Source of the DNA: Actinomadura barringtoniae
GTDB taxonomy: Bacteria; Actinomycetota; Actinomycetes; Streptosporangiales; Streptosporangiaceae
Assembly (NCBI RefSeq): GCF_017573505.1
Contig: NZ_JAGEOJ010000030.1
Location: 38,041 to 102,040, forward strand
Reading direction: 5' to 3'
Length of the DNA: 64,000 bases
This document shows positions 24,299-32,212 of the stretch, one piece after another. The number at the start of each line of letters is the position of its first letter. The stretch's first letter is position 1. Under the pieces are notes generated by a model. It was not told where the DNA came from, did no database searches, and saw nothing but the letters and a program-made list of their open reading frames with translations. A program made the position numbers and the translations under genes.

Positions 24299-24946
24299 TC
24301 AGTGGGCCAGCCCGTGGTGGCAGGCGGGGCAGTCCTGGCGGAGGCGTTCGGCGAGTTCGAGCTTGGTCTGTGCGGGGCGGCCGACCTCGGCGTACTTGCT
24401 CTTCACTCGCTGCAGATAGGTCTTGGCGGTGGGAGCGCGGACGCCGACGAGCCGGGCCGCGGCCTCCAGCGTGAGCCCGGACGCGTAGGCGTGCAGCACC
24501 GCCTCTTCGCGTGCCGACAGACTCGGTCGTACGGGAGCGGTGCGGTGCGGCGACTCGACCGGGTAGGCGACGTCTCCGCCGGCCACCTGCCTGATCGCGG
24601 CGGCGAGCGTGACCAGGTCCTGGTCCTTGCCGACGTACCCGCGGGCACCGGCCTGGATGGTGCGGGCCGTCCACTCGCGTTCGTTCGCCGGGCCCATGAC
24701 CACGACCCGGTCCCACCGCTCGGTGAGCCGCCGCACGTTCTTGGCGGGGTCGGACCGGTCCCGCAGGAACAGGTCGAGCAGCACCACGCCGGGCTCGCCG
24801 TCCGATCCCGCCGGATCGGTGAGCAGCTCGTCCACCGTGCGCGCGGCGGCGACCAGGTCCACGTCGCGCACGCCGCCCACCCAGGCGCGGAACCCCTCGA
24901 CCAGCATGCATTCGCCGATCATGGCGACAGGGATCACATCGGCCAT
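24299..24946 (-). CDS. NarL/LuxR-type response regulator with CxxCH tail
   Basis: 215 residues. Residues 1-125 are a receiver-like domain with a plausible phosphoacceptor Asp58 (VVLLDLF) and conserved Lys in GYVGKDQD. Residues 140-205 form a LuxR-type HTH (LSAREEAVLHAYASGLTLEA). The last 11 residues are DCPACHHGLAH, a CxxCH pair of cysteines followed by histidines, unusual in this family. No sensor kinase is adjacent. Ribosome-binding site GAGGGGA. Confidence 0.85.
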   Translation of the reverse strand: MADVIPVAMIGECMLVEGFRAWVGGVRDVDLVAAARTVDELLTDPAGSDGEPGVVLLDLFLRDRSDPAKNVRRLTERWDRVVVMGPANEREWTARTIQAGARGYVGKDQDLVTLAAAIRQVAGGDVAYPVESPHRTAPVRPSLSAREEAVLHAYASGLTLEAAARLVGVRAPTAKTYLQRVKSKYAEVGRPAQTKLELAERLRQDCPACHHGLAH

Positions 24947-25192
24947 TCCGTCCCCTCAGTTGGCCGCTCCCGCTCGCCCGCCCCGGCTGCGTCCCTCAGA
25001 ACGGCCCATACTGTAGATACGTCGCAGGGTGACCCAAAGTTTGACCTGACGTCAGATGGAACGTGGCAGGTTTACGGTTGGACACGTCGGCCGGATCAGC
25101 GTGGCCACACCTGGCCGTGTCTCCTCGGACCGCGCGACCGCCTTCGCGCCGGTCGCTCCACGGTGTGAACGTGACCGCGTACGCAGAGTTGG

Positions 25193-25993
25193 CTAGCGGT
25201 CCCGAGAATCGGGCGAGTCGTTCGCGCGGCTCTCGAAGACCGGTGCGGCCCGCACGCGGCGGCAGCCGAGGGCCTGGATCTCGCTGACGTGCTGGGCGAT
25301 CTGCGCCTCCAGGAAGAGCTCCTGGGCGGCGGCCATGGCGCGCATCTCTCCGGGCGTACGCGCGTACTGGCGGACGAGGTCACGGCCGATCGCGATGTGC
25401 GCGGGCTCGTCGGCCTCGATGTCCTCCAGGGCCGTCATGATCCGTTCGTCGAGCAGCATCCGCAGGACGTTGTCCTCCTCGCGGTCCTGGACCGACAGCA
25501 CGATCTCGCCGGAGTACTGGTTGGCGGCGGCGAGTTCGGCGGCCGAGCTCCGCGCCAGCTGGACCTCGTACATCCGGAGCAGCGTTCGCGGCGCCGGGAA
25601 GTGCGCGATGCGCCACTCGCCGCCGAGCCGCTTCACCTCGTAGGCGAACACGTCGTGATGGCGCACCTCGTCCTTGATCTGGCGGGCCAGGCGCAGCTTC
25701 ATCGCGGCCTCGTCGGCGCCGAGAAGCGTGATCTGCCGGGCGGGCGTGAGCGTGCCGAAGTAGCACTCGCCCCACGCCCGGCGGCGCAGATAGAACGTCA
25801 GCCTTTCGCGGTACACCGCCGGATCGAGTTCGGCCATCTCGTAGTTGCCGGCGTGGTAGACGTCCTCGGCGATGTCCAGGGCGCGCCGGTGGAGCAGGTC
25901 GGCGAACTCCCTCGGATCGCATTCGCCGAGCCGGTCGTCGTCCCAGTCCGAAAAGCGGGCGGCGCGCAGCCCCCCGTGATCTGCGGGCTTCAT
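25193..25993 (-). CDS. Ferritin-like (putative diiron) protein
   Basis: 266 residues from ATG 25993, chosen for its strong GAGGGAGAGG ribosome-binding site; ATG 26053 is an alternative. Helical protein with two Glu-x-x-His motifs, IKDEVRHHDVFAYE and EADEPAHIAIGRD, and preceding helices with single Glu (RRRAWGECYFG). This is the four-helix diiron pattern of ferritin-like oxidases. Substrate unknown. It lies between two LuxR-type regulator genes, divergent from one and 246 bases upstream of the other, which suggests a regulated unit. That interval contains a small CTGACGTCAG palindrome at 25046-25055. Confidence 0.7.
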   Translation of the reverse strand: MKPADHGGLRAARFSDWDDDRLGECDPREFADLLHRRALDIAEDVYHAGNYEMAELDPAVYRERLTFYLRRRAWGECYFGTLTPARQITLLGADEAAMKLRLARQIKDEVRHHDVFAYEVKRLGGEWRIAHFPAPRTLLRMYEVQLARSSAAELAAANQYSGEIVLSVQDREEDNVLRMLLDERIMTALEDIEADEPAHIAIGRDLVRQYARTPGEMRAMAAAQELFLEAQIAQHVSEIQALGCRRVRAAPVFESRANDSPDSRDR

Positions 25994-26127
25994 GTCCTCT
26001 CCCTCGATATGGCCCTCGTCCATTCTTTTCTTTGTCATCCGAAGGGGTGACATGACGCCATGGCTATCGAGACCTACCGTTCAAGGCATGGCGCCCGCCC
26101 GCGGGTGACCCATCGGGGGAGTGTGAA

Positions 26128-26814
26128 ATGACCGGGACCTGCTTGTTGCTTGTTTCCGAACGACCTGCCGTCCGCGCGTTCTTCGAGAGCCTCCGGGCCG
26201 TGGACGCGCGGGGACTCCAGATCCGGCCGCTGCCGGCCGACGCCGACGCGGTCGGCGAGATCCGGCTGCCGACCGCGTCCGGACATGTCGTCATGGCCGT
26301 CGACGTGGCCCTTGACGTGGAGTTCTCCGCCCGGATCTGCGAAGCCTACCGGGCTCGCATGCCGGGGCTGCCCATCCTCGCGGTGATCTGCTGCCCGCAC
26401 ATCGTGACGCCGCTGCAGCTCCGGCTGCTCACCAAGGCCGGGGTCTCCGGACTGCTCGACCTGGAGGCCTCGGCCGCCGAATCGCTCCGGGTCCTGCACG
26501 CGATGACGCGCGGGAACGTCGTTCTGCACGCCGCGCTTAATGAGGCTCGCGACGCCGCCATGGACGGTTTGCTGCTGTCGAAGACGGGTCTGCGGCCCGG
26601 AAAGAACGGCGACGACACCCGGCTGCGCATCGTTCGGCTGCTCGCCACCGGAATGTCGGACCGGCAGATCGGCGACGTCGTCAATCTGAGCCGCCACACC
26701 GTTCACCATCACGTGGAACGGCTTTGCCGGGAACTCGGCACGAGAAACCGCACGGAACTGGCCGCCTGGGCCGGTCGGAACGGCCTTTACGGACGAAAGC
26801 CGATCCTGCCCTAG
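26128..26814 (+). CDS. LuxR-family regulator with degenerate receiver domain
   Basis: 228 residues from ATG 26128, ribosome-binding site GGGGGAG. The N-terminal 125 residues resemble a receiver fold, but the acidic phosphorylation pocket is not evident. The C-terminus has a standard LuxR HTH (ATGMSDRQIGDVVNLSRHTV). It probably works without phosphorylation. Divergent from the ferritin-like gene (134-base gap). Confidence 0.85.
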   Translation: MTGTCLLLVSERPAVRAFFESLRAVDARGLQIRPLPADADAVGEIRLPTASGHVVMAVDVALDVEFSARICEAYRARMPGLPILAVICCPHIVTPLQLRLLTKAGVSGLLDLEASAAESLRVLHAMTRGNVVLHAALNEARDAAMDGLLLSKTGLRPGKNGDDTRLRIVRLLATGMSDRQIGDVVNLSRHTVHHHVERLCRELGTRNRTELAAWAGRNGLYGRKPILP

Positions 26815-26955
26815 CCCGCGCGACCCGGAGCTCCGGTGCTCGGAGGGGTTTCGCTTACGGGACCTTAAGGGGCCTGAAACCGATCGGAAACAGGAGCGTC
26901 GGCATGATCACCTCTGTCGTCGTTCTCGTGGCGATCTCTGGGGAAGGGACCTTCG

Positions 26956-27498
26956 TTGACGCTCTCGCTCGACGCTCCGCGCTACACCGGCACCGGCCGT
27001 GCGGTGCCCGGCCACATCCGCTGGCACCCGGACATCCCGGCGGTCGCGGAGGTCATCACGGGCGGGTCGGTGCGCCTGGAGTGCGAGGACTCCGACCTGC
27101 TGTGCGGGCCGATCGTGGTGGTCGGCGCCGAACCCGGCGACGTCATCGTGGTGGACGTGCTGGGCCTCGGGCGTTCGGACGGGGTGTACGCCCCGTCCGG
27201 TCATCCCGGGGTGATCGGCTGCGCGCCCGCGCTGCCCGCCGCCGCCGAGGCGCTCAGCACCGGGCTGCGGGGTCGTGACGTGGGCGGATGCGCGATCGCG
27301 CCGCTCACCGGCGGCTCGCGGATCCTGCTGCCGGTCCAGGTGCGCGGGGCCAAGCTGTCGGCCGGGGACCTGCACTTCCCGGCCCGCGGCGCGGAGTGCC
27401 GCGGGTCCGGGCGGGCCGGCTGGATCGACCTTCGCGTGCACCTGACGCGCAAGGGGGTGGAGAGGTTCGGGGTGACCGGGCCGATGCTGATGCCCTGA
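26956..27498 (+). CDS. Acetamidase/formamidase family protein, shortened
   Basis: 180 residues from TTG 26956 (ribosome-binding site GGGGAAGGGAC). It keeps N-terminal family features (WHPDIPAVAEVITGGSVRLE; VGAEPGDVIVVDVLGLG), HPGVIGCAPALP, LPVQVRGAKLSAGDLHF and GWIDLRVHL. Family members usually have 300-400 residues: a central stretch between VLGLGRSD and PSGHPG is shorter, and the C-terminal part is absent. Catalytic competence is doubtful. It may be a reduced paralogue or a decaying gene; the frame is intact. Confidence 0.7.
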   Translation: MTLSLDAPRYTGTGRAVPGHIRWHPDIPAVAEVITGGSVRLECEDSDLLCGPIVVVGAEPGDVIVVDVLGLGRSDGVYAPSGHPGVIGCAPALPAAAEALSTGLRGRDVGGCAIAPLTGGSRILLPVQVRGAKLSAGDLHFPARGAECRGSGRAGWIDLRVHLTRKGVERFGVTGPMLMP

Positions 27499-27518
27499 AG
27501 GTCCCTTAGGCTGGCTAA

Positions 27519-27983
27519 ATGATTGTTCGCCCGGCCACCGTCGATGACATTCCCGAGCTGACCCGGCTGCGGGAGCTGCTGTTCAAGCCGCTCATCGATT
27601 CCGACGTCCCCGCGCGCACGTGGGAGTGGCAGAGCGCGTTCGAACGGGACATGAAGGAACGGCTCGGCGGCGACGAGCTCGGCGTCTTCGTGATCGACGG
27701 GAGGGACGGCGACCTCGCGGCCTGCGGCATCGGGGTCGTGCAGTACCGGCTGCCCACGCCCTACCAGGCCAACGCGCTGGCGGGCTACATCCTGGGCATG
27801 GTCACCGACCCCGCGTACCGCACGCTCGGCTACGGCCGGTCGATCATGAACGAGCTGCTGAGCTGGTTCCAGGAGAAGGAGGTGTCCCGGGTGGAGCTGC
27901 ACGCTACTCCGGAGGCGGCTCACCTCTACCGTTCGATGGGCTTCCGGGAGCATCAGATCTCTCTGACCTGGCACGCTCCTTAG
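27519..27983 (+). CDS. GNAT family N-acetyltransferase
   Basis: 154 residues. GNAT features: MIVRPATVDDIPELTRLREL at the start, GMVTDPAYRTLGYGRSIMN with the acetyl-CoA loop at about 95-110, and HATPEAAHLYRSMGF. Substrate unknown. A TAGGCT -10 box at 27507-27512 ends 6 bases before the ATG, suggesting a leaderless mRNA. The last 80 bases overlap the convergent CMD gene. Confidence 0.88.
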   Translation: MIVRPATVDDIPELTRLRELLFKPLIDSDVPARTWEWQSAFERDMKERLGGDELGVFVIDGRDGDLAACGIGVVQYRLPTPYQANALAGYILGMVTDPAYRTLGYGRSIMNELLSWFQEKEVSRVELHATPEAAHLYRSMGFREHQISLTWHAP

Positions 27984-28341
27984 CCACCCGCTTCTCCTCC
28001 TTGGCGATGAGCGTGTCCACCTGGACGCTCAGCCTTGAGCCGAGTGGCCAGCCGATGTAGTGCGTCAGGAAGATGGCGAGTTCGCGCAGCTCGTCGGGGG
28101 AGAGCTCCCCGTTCTGCATGGCCGCAGGGATCTGGATGTCCAGCACGTCGTTCAGACCCTGGCCCGCCAGCATGCCGATGAGCAGGAGCCGCCGGTCGCG
28201 CAGGCTGAGGCCCGGCCGCGTCCAGATCTCGCCGAACAGGTGGTCCACGGTGATGCCGAAGAAGTCGCCGGGGGCGTCGCCGATCTCCCACCCGTACACC
28301 TGGCGCATCATCTCCAGGCCGCGTGCTCGCCGCTCGTCCAT
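27904..28341 (-). CDS. Carboxymuconolactone decarboxylase family protein
   Basis: 145 residues. CMD-fold features: YGWEIGDAPGDFFGITVDHL, WTRPGLSLRDRRLLLIGMLA and ELAIFLTHYIGWP. The C-terminal 25 residues are a charged tail encoded opposite the GNAT gene. Last gene of the ALDH-SDR-HIBADH-CMD operon; its ATG overlaps the HIBADH stop (TGATG). Probably a decarboxylase or isomerase in the same catabolic route; substrate unknown. Confidence 0.85.
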   Translation of the reverse strand: MDERRARGLEMMRQVYGWEIGDAPGDFFGITVDHLFGEIWTRPGLSLRDRRLLLIGMLAGQGLNDVLDIQIPAAMQNGELSPDELRELAIFLTHYIGWPLGSRLSVQVDTLIAKEEKRVAKERARSERSDAPGSPSNGRGEPPPE

Positions 28342-29246
28342 CACTTCTCCTCCGGAAACCCGAGGCCCGCGCCGAAGCGTTCGAGCGCCATCCTGGCCAG
28401 GGGCGCGTCGACGCCCAGCTCGTCCGCCAGCTCCAGCGCCAGCGACAGGTCCTTCTCGCCGAGCGCCTGAGCGTGGCGGAGGATGCCGTACAGCGCGTCG
28501 TCCTCGGCCAGCGGCGCGGTGGTGGAACGGATCATGATGCTGCCCGGACCGCCCGTGATCGCGTCCGAGTGCCGGACGACCCGGCCCAGCTTGCGCAGCG
28601 AGACCCCGGAGGCCTCGGCCAGCCGCTGCGCCTCGGCCGCCGCCGTGAACGCGACGAAGTGCAGCAGGTTGCGGGCCAGCTTGGTGCGGGTGCCCGCGCC
28701 GACCGGGCCCATGTGCAGGATCAGGTCGGCCCACGCGCCGAACGACTCCTCGCACCTGGCGAACGCCTCGTCCGTGCCGCCGACCATGACCGCGAGCCTG
28801 CCCGCGCTCGCGCCCATGAAGCCGCCGCTCACCGGGGCGTCCACGACCTCGATGCCGTACGGCTTGGCGCGGGTCGCCAGGTCCTCGGCCGTACGGGCCC
28901 GGATCGTGGAGTGGATCGCCAGGACGGTGCCGGGCCGCGCCGAGGCGAGGATCTCCGCGCCGACCGCGTTCACCTGGTCATCGTCGCGGACCATCACCGA
29001 CACGACGTCCGCCTCGCGGGCGACCTCGGCCACGCTGCCCGCCGCCTTGCCCTTGAACGGCTCCAGGGCCTCGGCGCTGGTGTCGTAGACGATGAGGTCG
29101 GTGAGGTGCCCGGCCATCGGCGCGCCCATCTGCCCCAGGCCGATGAACCCGGTCTTCAAGGACGCGGTCTTCGCAGGCTCGGTCTTCGCGGGCTCGGTCT
29201 TCGCGGGCTCGGTCTTCGCGGGCTCGGTCTTCGCGGGCTCGGTCAT
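28341..29246 (-). CDS. 3-hydroxyisobutyrate dehydrogenase-like NAD(P)-dependent oxidoreductase
   Basis: 301 residues. After an unusual leader of (EPAKT) repeats (about residues 3-27) comes the HIBADH signature FIGLGQMGAPMAGHL, then substrate-binding VVDAPVSGGFMGASAGRLAV and the catalytic Lys in GAGTRTKLARNLLHF. The family oxidises beta-hydroxyacids. The gene overlaps the SDR by 4 bases (ATGA) and the CMD by one, so expression is coupled. Confidence 0.9.
   Translation of the reverse strand: MTEPAKTEPAKTEPAKTEPAKTEPAKTASLKTGFIGLGQMGAPMAGHLTDLIVYDTSAEALEPFKGKAAGSVAEVAREADVVSVMVRDDDQVNAVGAEILASARPGTVLAIHSTIRARTAEDLATRAKPYGIEVVDAPVSGGFMGASAGRLAVMVGGTDEAFARCEESFGAWADLILHMGPVGAGTRTKLARNLLHFVAFTAAAEAQRLAEASGVSLRKLGRVVRHSDAITGGPGSIMIRSTTAPLAEDDALYGILRHAQALGEKDLSLALELADELGVDAPLARMALERFGAGLGFPEEK
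29176..29235. repeat. 15-bp tandem repeat encoding (EPAKT)n
   Basis: GGCTCGGTCTTCGCG is repeated four times exactly, with partial or variant copies at each end, inside the HIBADH coding start. Being 15 bases, changes in copy number keep the reading frame and only alter leader length. Confidence 0.95.
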
Positions 29247-29980
29247 GCGCGGAACACCTCGCCGCCGTCCACGTTGAAGATCTGGCCGGTGACCCAGGCG
29301 GCGTCGTCGGAGAGCAGGAACAGGCACATGCCGACCAGGTCCTGCGGGGTGCCCATCCGCTTGAGCGCCATCTTGTCCCGCACGATCTTCTGCGACATGT
29401 TGCCGGGCACCACGGCGCGGTTGGCCTCGGTGTCGATCGGGCCGGGCGCGATGGCGTTCACCCGGATGTTCATGCTGCCGAGCTCGTGCGCGAGCTGCTG
29501 GGTCACGCCGTTCACGCCGACCTTGGCGAGGCCGTAGAAGCCGGAGTACTGCCAGGCCGCGGTGGACGACTGGTTGACGATCGCGCCGCCGCCGCGCTCT
29601 TGCATGGCGGGGTAGCAGGCGCGGGCGCACAGCAGCGCGCCGTCCATGTTCACCGCCATGAACTTCTTGTAGTAGTCCCAGTCGATGGTGAACAGGAAGT
29701 CCAGCTTCATCGTCCCGAAGATGGCGGCGTTGTTGACCAGGTGGTCGATGCCGCCGAAGCGCTCGACGGCCGCGGCGGCCATCGCCTCGGCGGAGGCCGG
29801 GTCCGACACGTCGGTCCGCACGTACAGGCCCTTGATGTCGTCGGCGACGCCCTGGCCCTTGTCGCTCAGGTCGGCCACCACGACCGACGCGCCCTCGGCG
29901 GCGAGCGCCCGCGCGTACGCCTCGCCGATGCCGCCCGCCGCGCCCGTGACGATCGCGACCTTGCCCTCGAAACGCCCCAT
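29243..29980 (-). CDS. Short-chain dehydrogenase/reductase
   Basis: 245 residues, classical SDR: TGAAGGIGEAYA (TGxxxGxG) at about 13-24, NNAAIFG at about 90, Ser in NQSSTAAW and the YxxxK pair in SGFYGLAKVGVN. NAD(H)-preferring by the acidic residue after beta2 (VVADLSD). Its ATG overlaps the ALDH stop (TGATG). Operon partner in oxidation of an unknown alcohol or acid. Confidence 0.93.
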   Translation of the reverse strand: MGRFEGKVAIVTGAAGGIGEAYARALAAEGASVVVADLSDKGQGVADDIKGLYVRTDVSDPASAEAMAAAAVERFGGIDHLVNNAAIFGTMKLDFLFTIDWDYYKKFMAVNMDGALLCARACYPAMQERGGGAIVNQSSTAAWQYSGFYGLAKVGVNGVTQQLAHELGSMNIRVNAIAPGPIDTEANRAVVPGNMSQKIVRDKMALKRMGTPQDLVGMCLFLLSDDAAWVTGQIFNVDGGEVFRA

Positions 29981-31443
29981 CAGACTCCCTCCGCGATCGC
30001 CTTGGTCTCCAGGTACTCCTCGAACCCGGCCACGCCCATCTCGCGGCCGACGCCCGACTGCTTGTAGCCGCCGAAGGGCACGTCGGCGGAGTACCAGACC
30101 CCGCCGTTCACGCTGACCGTGCCGGCGCGCAGCCGCCGGGCCACGCCCCGCGCGCGCTCCAGGTCGCCGCCGTGCACCGCGCCCGACAGCCCGTACGGGG
30201 AGTCGTTGGCGACGCGGACGGCGTCGTCGTCGCCGTCGTGCGGCAGGATCACCAGCACCGGCCCGAAGATCTCCTCGCGGGCGGTCCGGCTCTCGTTCGT
30301 CAGCCCGGTGATCAGCGTCGGCTCGATCCAGAAGCCCCGGTCGCGGTCGGCGTCGGCGGGCCGCCCGCCGCCGCAGGCGAACGAGCCGCCCTCCTTGACC
30401 GCCAGCTCCAGGTAGCCCTCGATCCGCTCGCGCTGGCGCGCGGAGATGACCGGCCCGCACAGCGTCTTGTCGTCGTTCGGATCGCCGACCCCGATTCGGC
30501 GCAGCGACTTGGCCGCGATCGCGGCCGCCTCGTCGTACCGCGCCCGGGGGACCAGCAGCCGGGTGGTGATCGCGCAGCCCTGGCCCGCGTGGGTGGCCAC
30601 GTTGAACGCCGCGTACGAGCACGCGGCCTTCAGGTCGGCGTCGTCCAGCACGATGAACGCCGACTTGCCGCCGAGCTCCAGGAAGACCCGCTTCAGCCCC
30701 TGCGCCGCCGCCGTCATCACGCTGCGCCCGGTCGCGGTCGAGCCGGTGAACGACACCAGGTCGACGCGCGGATCCTCGACCAGCTGCGCGCCGAGCGCGT
30801 GGTCCGACGAGGTCACCACGTTGACGACACCCGCCGGGATGTCGGTCTCCTCGGCGATGATCGAGCCGAGCACCGACGCGCACCACGGGGTGTCGGGCGC
30901 GGGCTTCAGCACCACCGTGTTGCCCGCGGCCAGCGCGGGCCCGAGCTTGGCCAGGTTGATCTGGTGCGGGAAGTTCCACGGCGTGATCGCGCCGACGACC
31001 CCCACCGGCTCGCGGTAGACCTTCCGTTCGCTCGGCATGCCCATCGGCTCGGCGCGCCCGAGGCCGGTGGTCCATTCGTACGACTCGGCCAGGTCGGCGA
31101 ACCAGCCCAGGTCGTTCACCGGCGCGTCGAGCTGCGCGCCGAACGTCAGGAAGCGGGGCGCGCCGACCTCCTTGATGGTGAGCTCGCGCAGCTCGTCGGC
31201 GTGGTTCTGCAGGGCCTCCCTGAGCTGGCGCAGGCAGCGCGCGCGGAACGCGACGTCACCCGCCCAGCCTGATGAGTCGAAGGCGCGCCGGGCGGCGTCG
31301 ATCGCCCGGTCCATGTCGTCGGCGGTGCCGTCGGCGGCCTCGCCGAGCACCTCTTCGGTCGCGGGGTCGATGGTCTCGAACGTGCCGCCCGTTCCCGGAA
31401 CGAGGCGCCCGTCCACAAGCAAGCGATCGGTTGTTCTGGACAC
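29980..31443 (-). CDS. Aldehyde dehydrogenase family protein
   Basis: 487 residues from GTG 31443. ALDH motifs: ITPWNFPHQINLAKLGPALA around 155, Rossmann FTGSTATGRSV, general base Glu in LELGGKSAF and the catalytic Cys in HAGQGCAI. First gene of a four-gene overlapping operon (ALDH, SDR, HIBADH, CMD). No ribosome-binding site; a TAGTCT box 6 bases upstream suggests a leaderless start. The start codon lies inside a palindrome shared with the divergent gene. Confidence 0.94.
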   Translation of the reverse strand: MSRTTDRLLVDGRLVPGTGGTFETIDPATEEVLGEAADGTADDMDRAIDAARRAFDSSGWAGDVAFRARCLRQLREALQNHADELRELTIKEVGAPRFLTFGAQLDAPVNDLGWFADLAESYEWTTGLGRAEPMGMPSERKVYREPVGVVGAITPWNFPHQINLAKLGPALAAGNTVVLKPAPDTPWCASVLGSIIAEETDIPAGVVNVVTSSDHALGAQLVEDPRVDLVSFTGSTATGRSVMTAAAQGLKRVFLELGGKSAFIVLDDADLKAACSYAAFNVATHAGQGCAITTRLLVPRARYDEAAAIAAKSLRRIGVGDPNDDKTLCGPVISARQRERIEGYLELAVKEGGSFACGGGRPADADRDRGFWIEPTLITGLTNESRTAREEIFGPVLVILPHDGDDDAVRVANDSPYGLSGAVHGGDLERARGVARRLRAGTVSVNGGVWYSADVPFGGYKQSGVGREMGVAGFEEYLETKAIAEGV

Positions 31444-31452
31444 CTGTCCAGA
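31435..31452. promoter_or_regulatory. 18-bp palindrome over the divergent ALDH/unknown-gene promoters
   Basis: TCTGGACACCTGTCCAGA has perfect 8-base arms around CC. It covers the ALDH start codon and fits between a TTGTTC -35 (31431-31436) and TACAGT -10 (31454-31459, spacing 17) of the rightward promoter. A repressor bound here would block both genes. No regulator gene is adjacent. Confidence 0.7.
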
Positions 31453-31466
31453 CTACAGTTCGGTTC

Positions 31467-32138
31467 ATGACTGAGCGCAAGGACTATTCGGGGGAATTCG
31501 ATCCCGACTTCCGCTTCGAGGACCTGTCCAAGGAGGCGCTGGTGCGCCTCGTCCGCGAGTACGCCCTGATCGTCCACCTGCTCGACCGCTCCACCCTGAT
31601 CTCGGTCGGGATGCGCTACGGCCAGCAGGTCGTCGAGGAGGTCGCCATCGAGGAGTGGAAGGGCGCGAGCCCCGTCTATACCCAGCGTGTCCGCGACATC
31701 ATGAAGATCGACGGCGACGGTGTCTCGGCCATCTTCAAGTGCCTCCAGCTCGACCCGGGCTTCGCCCAGCACTACATGGACGTCGAGTACGAGCTGATCT
31801 CCGAGACGCACGGCTTCTTCCAGCTCCGCTCCTGCGGCGCGCTGCTGGACGTCGAGCCGTTCGGCGAACGCTCCATCAAGGGCATGTGCCACACCATCGA
31901 GGACGGCACGTTCGACATCACCGCCCAGGCCGTCAACCCCAAGGCACGCATCCGCCCGGTGCACCGCCCGCCCCGCGTCCCCGCCGGCCGCGTCCCGCAC
32001 TGCCGCTGGGAGGTCATCATCGACGACGACACCGAGGTGCTCCCCGAGGCCGACATCACCCGCATGACCCGCGGCACCACCGCCGCCACCCACCGCTTCC
32101 CGCCCCTCCGCGACGGAACCCCCCACATCCCCGAATAA
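31467..32138 (+). CDS. Conserved-looking protein of unknown function, 223 aa
   Basis: Begins MTERKDYSGEFDPDFRFEDL and continues with a helical half (LSKEALVRLVREYALIVHLL). A half with conserved-looking Cys/His residues follows (HGFFQLRSCGALLDVE; KGMCHTIEDGTFDI; RVPHCRWEVII). No signal peptide or membrane segment. The Cys/His positions might bind metal, but I do not recognise a named family. Divergent from the ALDH operon and sharing its operator, so probably linked to the same pathway. TACAGT lies 7 bases before the ATG, suggesting a leaderless mRNA. Confidence 0.7.
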   Translation: MTERKDYSGEFDPDFRFEDLSKEALVRLVREYALIVHLLDRSTLISVGMRYGQQVVEEVAIEEWKGASPVYTQRVRDIMKIDGDGVSAIFKCLQLDPGFAQHYMDVEYELISETHGFFQLRSCGALLDVEPFGERSIKGMCHTIEDGTFDITAQAVNPKARIRPVHRPPRVPAGRVPHCRWEVIIDDDTEVLPEADITRMTRGTTAATHRFPPLRDGTPHIPE

Positions 32139-32212
32139 CGGGACCATCCAAGATCGTTTATGTTGGGACTCGCCCCCCGCCTCAGACCGTTTCTCAAGTC
32201 AAGGACGGCGAG

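Noticed and set aside
21400..24300. Possible intact biosynthetic gene cluster
   Set aside because: The P450, luciferase-like and membrane genes are all truncated; no core synthase is present.
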